In this document: positions 58,635 to 64,000 of the stretch, in pieces
How the letters are laid out: each line of letters opens with the position of its first letter
Position numbering within the stretch: the first letter of the stretch is position 1
Assembly (NCBI GenBank): GCA_028286605.1
Contig: JAQBRE010000002.1
Span: forward strand, 1-64,000
Length of the DNA stretch: 64,000 nucleotides
Direction of reading: 5' to 3'
From: Parcubacteria group bacterium
GTDB lineage: Bacteria > Patescibacteria > Paceibacteria > UBA9973 > UBA2103
The notes under the pieces: model-generated
What the model saw: the letters and a program-made list of their open reading frames with translations, nothing else
Told to the model about the DNA's origin: nothing
Databases searched by the model: none
Translations under genes and position numbers: made by a program

Positions 58635-60815
58635 CTACTGCTCTATTTTCACCAAGTGGCCCGTAGTCTCTTTCTCCGGAGTAATATTAAGCGCTTTGCT
58701 AGCATCCATTTTCTCTTGGAGATATTCGCGTCGTGCGAGAAGAGGTCTGTCGCTTTTTATTCCTTTTCCGTGAGCAATGAACTCAAGGAAACGAAGGTTC
58801 GGTATCGCTCTCACGTGTTCAGCACTATAGACACCTCCCAGATATTCCAAGCTTGTCTTGTCGATTAAGGCGTGTGTGAAATAGGTATTGCACTGAGACA
58901 AGACTGTTTTGCTTACGAGTGCGGTACGTTGAGAAACCAAGAGAAGACCAACACCATATTTTCGACCTTGAAGCGCAATTTGTCCGATGCGCCCCACAAC
59001 CCACTGGGTTTCGTTATCAAATCCCGAGGAAAAAGTCTCAGGAATTATTGTGTGTGCCTCCTCCAGAACAATAAGGATGCGGCGTGCCTGACGATTCTTT
59101 TTCGCCCACTCCATGATCGCTGAAAGATAGAGCTCGGTAGTGCGCAGCGTAGCCTTGGTGTTTGTTATCTCTGGGAGCTCAAAGACAGCGAGGTTATGTT
59201 CTTTGTCAGTCAGGAAACCTGCAATCTGTGCTGATACTTGCGGCTTAATGTCATCAAGAAATACTTTTAGGGCAGCTTTTTCTGCTGGGGCACCATACGT
59301 ACCGGTCTCTACGGCAAATAAATGCTTTTCCATATCGCTACCCTGAGCAATAGTTAACCCGATGGCTTGTGGCTCAAGATCTGCGAGTCGTGCTTTATAT
59401 TCGCCGGTGAAATCTACACAAAAAACCTTCGTATCAAGAGCAAGTGCCGCGCGGATGATATCTAGCGTAAGTTCAGTCTTCCCTGTGCCCGTTACGCCAA
59501 GCACGGCCGTGTGGTAGCTAACAAGATCATCCAAGATAACAGGAACTCCGAATGGTGTTCCTGGAACACGGCCCACGATGAACTCGTTTGGTTTGAGTTT
59601 CTGTGCTTCTGCCTTCTCTGCAGATGCAAGGAAAAGGGGTTGATTCATATCTGGAAGCCACGGAAACTTTTGAAAACCCTGATCTTCGTCATACGAGCCA
59701 AGTTGCGTCGCGGTTGCAATATGCACGCCATACGGATTTTGCTGGAAACTCTCTTCGTTGGTATTCGCATCTAGAATCTGATAATAAATCTTCTTCTCGC
59801 GGATATAGGAAAAGACGACTGTTCCTTCCTCTAGGAATACACCCCGGACTACCTGAAACTTTATGTTTGAAATATTTGAACCCTCTACAACTATGCCTGC
59901 TATATTGCTGGCAGTCTTTTCGCCGCTTAGTGCGCATTCTAATTTATCTGAAAGCCCTTCTTCAGCGATGCTATATACCGAGCCTACATCTGTAGTTGGA
60001 ATTGGAGCATCGGCCGTGGAGCACGATACGCCAGTGCCTACCATTTCATCATTTTGTATCTGACTGAAGATTGGGAGAATATAGGTTCCCTTTCCGTTAG
60101 GCAGCATCGCCACATGCACTGTTCCAGGCTCCCAGCTGGAGTTCCCTTTCGATAGAGCAACTCGAACTATACCTGGATCGTCGATTCGAAGGATAATACC
60201 TGTAAGGGCCTCTGGTTCGACTCCTTTTCGAACACCAATTAAATAACGACCTAGCTGAATCGCTATTTCAGCTGGCCGAATAGCCAAGACCAAAGTCCAG
60301 CCCCCAAGAATGGCAAACATCCATCCAAGATTGTTCTGGTAAAAACCGAGAGCACTTATTATCACAACGGGCGTGAATAGCACTTCTCCCTTTCCGAGCA
60401 CACTGCTCACGCGGTACGCGATTTTACCGATGAGAGTATTTTGCTGGAACACAGCCACAAGCGCCGCAACGGCAACAAATATGGCCACGCAAACAGTCAG
60501 AGCATTCAAAAGCACTAAGGCTCCATGGAAACGAACCACACTTGTGAAATCGAGTGGTGCCAGCAAAAGAACAACAGCTATTGCAGTACTTAGTGAGTCT
60601 CGAGGCGGAAGGAAGAAAGGCGCAGCAACCAGAACAAGAAGCCAATATGCTGTCGCTGCGAGGAACCAGACACTGGCTCCAGAGCCCGTTGGGATAATTG
60701 AACCGGTCGCGAGAAAAAAGAAGATGAGAGCTACGAAAACGTTTATGCCCAATGCTGCCATTCGCCACACTTGAGGCAATGGTTCGATCGGGCCAAGGTT
60801 TGAGGTTCCCTTCAT
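58635..60815 (-). CDS. Membrane-anchored HerA-like (DUF87) ATPase
   Basis: 726 residues from the ATG at 60815. Five or so transmembrane helices occupy about 15-190. A HAS-barrel-like beta region follows, then the HerA/FtsK-type motor: Walker A GVTGTGKTE (about 440-448), Walker B ILIVLEEAH (about 580-588) and an Arg finger region (RKYGVGLLLVSQRTALVSKT). HerA ATPases translocate DNA and in defence systems pair with nucleases such as NurA, Sir2 or DUF4297. Here the membrane anchor and immunity-like partners are unusual. No nuclease is encoded beside it. Confidence 0.75.
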   Translation of the reverse strand: MKGTSNLGPIEPLPQVWRMAALGINVFVALIFFFLATGSIIPTGSGASVWFLAATAYWLLVLVAAPFFLPPRDSLSTAIAVVLLLAPLDFTSVVRFHGALVLLNALTVCVAIFVAVAALVAVFQQNTLIGKIAYRVSSVLGKGEVLFTPVVIISALGFYQNNLGWMFAILGGWTLVLAIRPAEIAIQLGRYLIGVRKGVEPEALTGIILRIDDPGIVRVALSKGNSSWEPGTVHVAMLPNGKGTYILPIFSQIQNDEMVGTGVSCSTADAPIPTTDVGSVYSIAEEGLSDKLECALSGEKTASNIAGIVVEGSNISNIKFQVVRGVFLEEGTVVFSYIREKKIYYQILDANTNEESFQQNPYGVHIATATQLGSYDEDQGFQKFPWLPDMNQPLFLASAEKAEAQKLKPNEFIVGRVPGTPFGVPVILDDLVSYHTAVLGVTGTGKTELTLDIIRAALALDTKVFCVDFTGEYKARLADLEPQAIGLTIAQGSDMEKHLFAVETGTYGAPAEKAALKVFLDDIKPQVSAQIAGFLTDKEHNLAVFELPEITNTKATLRTTELYLSAIMEWAKKNRQARRILIVLEEAHTIIPETFSSGFDNETQWVVGRIGQIALQGRKYGVGLLLVSQRTALVSKTVLSQCNTYFTHALIDKTSLEYLGGVYSAEHVRAIPNLRFLEFIAHGKGIKSDRPLLARREYLQEKMDASKALNITPEKETTGHLVKIEQ

Positions 60816-60891
60816 GAAGGTAAGAGTATCACCGCTTCCGCAGCACGCCAGAGCACATATTTCGCGCATGAACGCTATTTATGAGTAGAGA

Positions 60892-61220
60892 AAAGCGACA
60901 TGCCTAAAAACTAACGTTTAGCTAGTAAATAGGGCATATATTCTGAAAACAGCATGTCGCACAACGTCTCTTCCTCGCGCGCGAGGATATGGGGCCGAAC
61001 AGAATCGGACATGGCCAAAACTAAGCAATAGATAATAAATAAGGCACATATCGGAAAAACACCGTGTCTGATTCGGTCTCTTTTACGCGCGTATGGGCAG
61101 AAAAGCGGCATTCTGAACCTCGCCAAAAGCGAAGTTGTTCAAAATCAGTTTATACGCTTTAGGTAGGCCATATTGCCCTAAAGGACACTTCGCCTAACTT
61201 CGCTTTTCCTCGCGTAATGG
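60892..61220. repeat. Three degenerate tandem repeats of about 100-125 bp
   Basis: Unit A 60892-60991, unit B 60997-61095, unit C 61113-61220. A and B share, in order, GACATG, AAAACTAA, an AATA.GGCA.ATAT core, GAAAA.CA, TGTC, GTCTCTT, CGCGCG and ATGG. C keeps the core less well (GGCCATATTGCC) but ends with the same CTCGCG..ATGG. Each unit has inverted ends (A: GCGACATG/CATGTCGC; B: GAATCGGACA/TGTCTGATTC; C: AAAAGCGAAGTT/AACTTCGCTTTT). They lie just upstream of the HerA-like gene and could be protein-binding sites or RNA hairpins. Confidence 0.65.
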
Positions 61221-61226
61221 AAGTTG

Positions 61227-61907
61227 CTACGATCCGAAGCTGCCTACCCATGAACCACCCTCTGGCCGGCTACAGACAACCTCGAGACTGCGCGGAACCT
61301 GAGTACCACTAGCGAAGCGAGTACCGTCAGACTTCGTGAACTGGCCCTCCGGAACGACCATTGAATCCATCGTTGTATCTGTCGTCGTGCTCGTACCCTT
61401 GAGGCCTGTGGGCGTGTCGATAAAGTCGAGATGCGTGGTGTACGTATCATTGAGCTTTAGATCGCAGTCGTTCCATTCGAACGAATTGAGATTCTTGATC
61501 GTGATGACGGGACTATCGCCTTCTTGGCTGTCTCCCATCGCCAGACCCAGTGTGCTGATGTGCACACCGAGGTTCATGTCTTCTTTTGGAGCAGTCGATA
61601 CGTACGCACCCTTCTCAGGTGGAGCGGTAGCTACCCATGCGATGACAGCAACGATCAGCAGAACAATAACCACTGCAAAGCGCTGCGTCTGGCTGACAGT
61701 ACGTCCGATCTTCTTCTCAAGGAACGGGACGGTTGGCGGCATCAATGCTCCCGCTGCGAGGATGTAGAGAATCCCTGCCAGAGGAGTGGTCGTTAGTGAT
61801 GTGAACCCTGTAAGGAAAAGAACGATTGAGATGACCCAAAAGGCCAGCTTCAGAGGGCCCGTGTCGCCCTGGTTTTGCCCCGTGTGGGCTTCTGTGGTGG
61901 TAACCAT
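61227..61907 (-). CDS. Membrane protein of unknown function
   Basis: 226 residues from the ATG at 61907 (an upstream TTG at 62003 lies in the structured leader). Three transmembrane helices (LAFWVISIVLFLTGFTSLTT; LAGILYILAAGALMPPTVPF; FAVVIVLLIVAVIAWVATA) and an outer beta domain of about 110 residues with two Cys (NDCDLKLN and VVCSRPEGG). Not recognised. Confidence 0.55.
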   Translation of the reverse strand: MVTTTEAHTGQNQGDTGPLKLAFWVISIVLFLTGFTSLTTTPLAGILYILAAGALMPPTVPFLEKKIGRTVSQTQRFAVVIVLLIVAVIAWVATAPPEKGAYVSTAPKEDMNLGVHISTLGLAMGDSQEGDSPVITIKNLNSFEWNDCDLKLNDTYTTHLDFIDTPTGLKGTSTTTDTTMDSMVVPEGQFTKSDGTRFASGTQVPRSLEVVCSRPEGGSWVGSFGS

Positions 61908-61975
61908 ACTCTTGATCGCGAAGTAGGTGGGTAAGCCTGCCAGAGCCTTTGTGTACGCAAAGATCCCGACAGGGG

Positions 61976-62068
61976 CATACCGGTTTCCCGATACGGCGAT
62001 CAAGCGAACCCCCTGCCGGGGTCTTTACGCTTGATCGACTTCTAGCGCCATGCCAGCGTTTCCGCTGG
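61976..62068 (-). promoter_or_regulatory. Structured leader RNA with GNRA-type loops
   Basis: On the minus strand three hairpins stand in a row: CCAGCG-GAAA-CGCTGG (62053-62068); GATCAAGCG/CGCTTGATC (61998-62006 with 62028-62036) enclosing CCCC/GGGG; and CGTATCGG-GAAA-CCGGTATG (61976-61995). Two GAAA tetraloops on the same strand indicate RNA structure in that direction, ahead of the gene at 61907. Class unknown. Confidence 0.5.
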
Positions 62069-62156
62069 TTTAGGCTCATATTCAGTTGTCTAAAAAGGTT
62101 AGCATCCTATGTGAACCCTTACCACTCCTTGATGTTTCTTTAGGAAAAAGCATAGA

Positions 62157-62879
62157 ATGCGACTAATGGCCCGCGGCAGACAATATGAAGGGGTGGTTGT
62201 GCTGCAAAGACTCCTCGAGCAGCGCCTTAACGATTCAAATCATCAAGCGCTCTATTTATCCTATGAGGATCTGGCAAACTTTAGCCCTCTTTTAAAAGAG
62301 CCAATGGGAGTGGAGAAGTTTTTTGAGGTCATACAGAACGAGACCAACAAAAATATCACCTACAAAATAAAGATTCTACGGAAAGCCCTGCCCCACAGAG
62401 CCGGTAATGAAGCTGTATACCCTCCCCTTTCTGATCCGTCACCTGTCGGCATAGACGTGCACGTCTCAGATCTGCAGATGCTAAAGAATTATTTTGAGTG
62501 CGCGCGTTCAAAAGATGGCGCTGGAAAATCTGCTTTGAACAAAATTATGTCGATTGATATCGTGCCACGCGTGGAAGACTCAAAAGCTGTGATCGTTATA
62601 AATGGGAAACCCAACAAAGATCCTTTGATTATAAATATGGATGGGAAACTATGGAGTAGCTTGATTGAAGTAGCTCAGAGGGGTAGTGCGAATCCCGAAG
62701 ATGTAAAAGACGTGTCAGATTATTTCAATAAAAATAAGAAGTGTCCTATCTACAAAGAGGGGTACGAGCTAAGTGAAATCCTTGTGCCCGATCACGGCAC
62801 CTTGCGCGCAGGACCAGGAGTAAAACTTTCAATGCGTACGAAGAAGTATTTGTCTCAGAGAAGAAATAATGTAGCTTAA
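62157..62879 (+). CDS. Protein of unknown function
   Basis: 240 residues, soluble; a second ATG at 62166 is an alternative start. No domain recognised. A middle segment (GIDVHVSDLQMLKNYFECAR) and a C-terminal basic tail (MRTKKYLSQRRNN) are visible. AT-rich codon use, unlike the housekeeping genes, suggests recent acquisition with the neighbouring recombinase. Confidence 0.5.
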   Translation: MRLMARGRQYEGVVVLQRLLEQRLNDSNHQALYLSYEDLANFSPLLKEPMGVEKFFEVIQNETNKNITYKIKILRKALPHRAGNEAVYPPLSDPSPVGIDVHVSDLQMLKNYFECARSKDGAGKSALNKIMSIDIVPRVEDSKAVIVINGKPNKDPLIINMDGKLWSSLIEVAQRGSANPEDVKDVSDYFNKNKKCPIYKEGYELSEILVPDHGTLRAGPGVKLSMRTKKYLSQRRNNVA

Positions 62880-63376
62880 AAAAGCTTAAAAGTGGATAAC
62901 CATTTGGAGGAACGAAATCACCTATAGAAAGTGGGTGGTTTTTTATTTCATAGAAACGTGATTAAGCCTTCTTCACTTGGAAGCATGGGTGAATGGCACC
63001 TGTCGAGACATCCGAGAAAGCTTCCCAAAAAGCAGTCGATCTGTTTCTCGACCGCCTAGTAGAAATCTTGCTCATGCAGGTTGAGCAAGATTCAGAAACA
63101 CAAGCAGAGGTAGTCAGCGGATCCTCTAAATAAAATTGGCTGCAACTTATTGGTGGGTAGATATCAGTCCTCGCTCTGGGTGAACACTTCCCAACGAGGC
63201 ACCTTATCTGCCCGTCAGTAAAACGAATGGAGCACTCTTTATCAGACAAAGATTCAGGAAACAAAGGGACCTGACTGATTGAAAGAGCATCTAGCTTGTG
63301 TACTCATATTGTTGGTTATTTAGATTTCCAGTGCCCATAAGGGAAATAAAAGTGCAGATAAGAATTGTAAACAATT
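62880..63376. other. Intergenic region with hairpins
   Basis: No well-supported gene in about 500 bp. A weak terminator-like CACC/GGTG stem followed by TTTTTTATTT lies near 62920-62946. A perfect 11-bp inverted repeat (AATCTTGCTCA / TGAGCAAGATT, loop 7) lies at 63064-63092. A 100-residue minus-strand Cys-rich frame (62962-63264) starts only with TTG and has no clear ribosome-binding site. Confidence 0.4.
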
Positions 63377-63589
63377 ATGAAAAAACGAAAGAAGACACTG
63401 CAAGAAATTGCTACACGCGAATTGAAAAAGAGTTCGCAGCGTTTCAAGCCTAAGAGAAAAACTATTCTGGTGCGCATTCAGTCTAAATGGCGCCGACACC
63501 TTAAGGAGAGAGCACGGGCCAGAAGCCTGACACTCTCGAAGCTCCATGACGAAATATATCCTCATTACTTCAAGTGTGAGCGTTATTGA
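63377..63589 (+). CDS. Small basic protein of unknown function
   Basis: 70 residues, strongly basic (Lys and Arg nearly one third). The segment WRRHLKERARARSLTLSKLH could form a ribbon-helix-helix or HTH. It lies 131 bp upstream of the recombinase on the same strand. No ribosome-binding site is visible. Confidence 0.4.
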   Translation: MKKRKKTLQEIATRELKKSSQRFKPKRKTILVRIQSKWRRHLKERARARSLTLSKLHDEIYPHYFKCERY

Positions 63590-63720
63590 ATCCAGATGTA
63601 AGAAGTAGTCAAAGTTATCCCCTACTCGCTCTGCGGCACCCTGAATTAAGGGTTGCACAGGGGCACTTCTTGTCGCTATCGAGAGTAATTAGCTTGATAA
63701 TTAGTTATATAAACCATCTT

Positions 63721-64000
63721 ATGAAAACAGCACTTATTTACTGTCGCGTGAGTACCGATGAGCAAGCCGAGAGCGATCATTATTCGCTTGGGACACAGCT
63801 GGAGCTTTGCGAGCGCGCCATAGAGACTCACAATGATTACCGTCTCGCTGACGAAGGGAAATACGAAGACCCAGGACGAAGTGCCACTAACATGAGCAGG
63901 CCAGGCCTGCAGGATTTACTTCTGCGCGTACAAGAAGATAAAAAAGTAGGAGCAGTCTTCGTGCAGGACACTGACAGATTGGCGCGCAACGTGAATGATC
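63721..64000 (+). CDS. Serine recombinase, N-terminal part (cut by right edge)
   Basis: 93 codons to the window end. MKTALIYCRVSTDEQ carries the catalytic Ser11 and Arg9 of the resolvase/invertase family, and DTDRLARNV is the conserved active-site Arg segment. Probably a large serine recombinase or integrase of a mobile element, or the start of a resolvase; the C-terminus is needed to decide. A TATAAA box at about 63706-63711 suggests a leaderless start. Confidence 0.88.
   Translation, partial: MKTALIYCRVSTDEQAESDHYSLGTQLELCERAIETHNDYRLADEGKYEDPGRSATNMSRPGLQDLLLRVQEDKKVGAVFVQDTDRLARNVND

Noticed and set aside
62962..63264. 100-residue minus-strand Cys-rich open frame
   Set aside because: Starts only with TTG, has no clear ribosome-binding site and no recognisable domain; kept as intergenic.
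63320..63658. 112-residue minus-strand frame
   Set aside because: Antisense to the small basic gene, low-complexity hydrophobic content, no start signal.

Overview
The window reads as a chromosomal segment of a Patescibacteria (Candidate Phyla Radiation) bacterium, most likely a Parcubacteria/Paceibacteria lineage of the Kaiserbacteria-Adlerbacteria type. This assignment is by protein character only. The evidence is short compact housekeeping proteins, extended S6 and L7/L12, an EF-P with no PGKG loop, a CofE-like ligase, exported proteins with N-terminal peptidoglycan-binding modules, and a CPR-style diversity-generating retroelement (DGR). No tRNA gene, CRISPR array or insertion sequence was recognised.

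Layout. 1-500: the 5' end of a 23S rRNA gene running off the left edge, with no 16S gene in front of it and a possible small RNA with its own promoter and terminator. 500-13,900: housekeeping genes (rplJ-rplL behind an L10 leader, ftsK, recA, efp, an ECF sigma factor, ssb, rpsF, rpsR), plus a probable major surface protein with a long leader. 13,900-28,200: an aminoacyl-tRNA synthetase-rich stretch (metG, glyS, ileS, argS) with tatD and recO; ileS carries an inserted histidine-phosphatase domain. 28,200-33,600: a giant exported repeat protein interrupted by one frameshift. 33,700-40,690: SDR, glyA, a beta-propeller protein, and a dTMP/folate block in which tmk diverges from thyA-dcd-fcl-folA over one self-complementary -10 box. 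40,690-43,350: a complete DGR (reverse transcriptase, Avd, template repeat, target gene with variable repeat). 43,350-53,000: cofE-like, rplK-nusG-secE, membrane proteins, a Fur-ZIP-ATPase metal cluster, mscL with a highly structured leader RNA, and an SDR.

53,200-64,000 looks like accessory DNA: small unknown genes, a ParB-like gene translationally coupled to a five-repeat DNA-binding protein, a four-gene operon with a membrane-bound HerA-like ATPase followed by immunity-protein-like genes, degenerate tandem repeats of about 100-125 bp, a second structured leader RNA, and a serine recombinase cut by the right edge.

How the parts work together. The DGR is the clearest diversification system: 19 differences between template and variable repeats all fall at template adenines and all lie in the last 44 codons of a cytosolic target. 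The thyA block supplies a self-contained dTMP/folate pathway. The HerA and immunity-like operon is the best candidate for an undescribed defence or toxin-resistance locus, but that role is inferred from family and context only.
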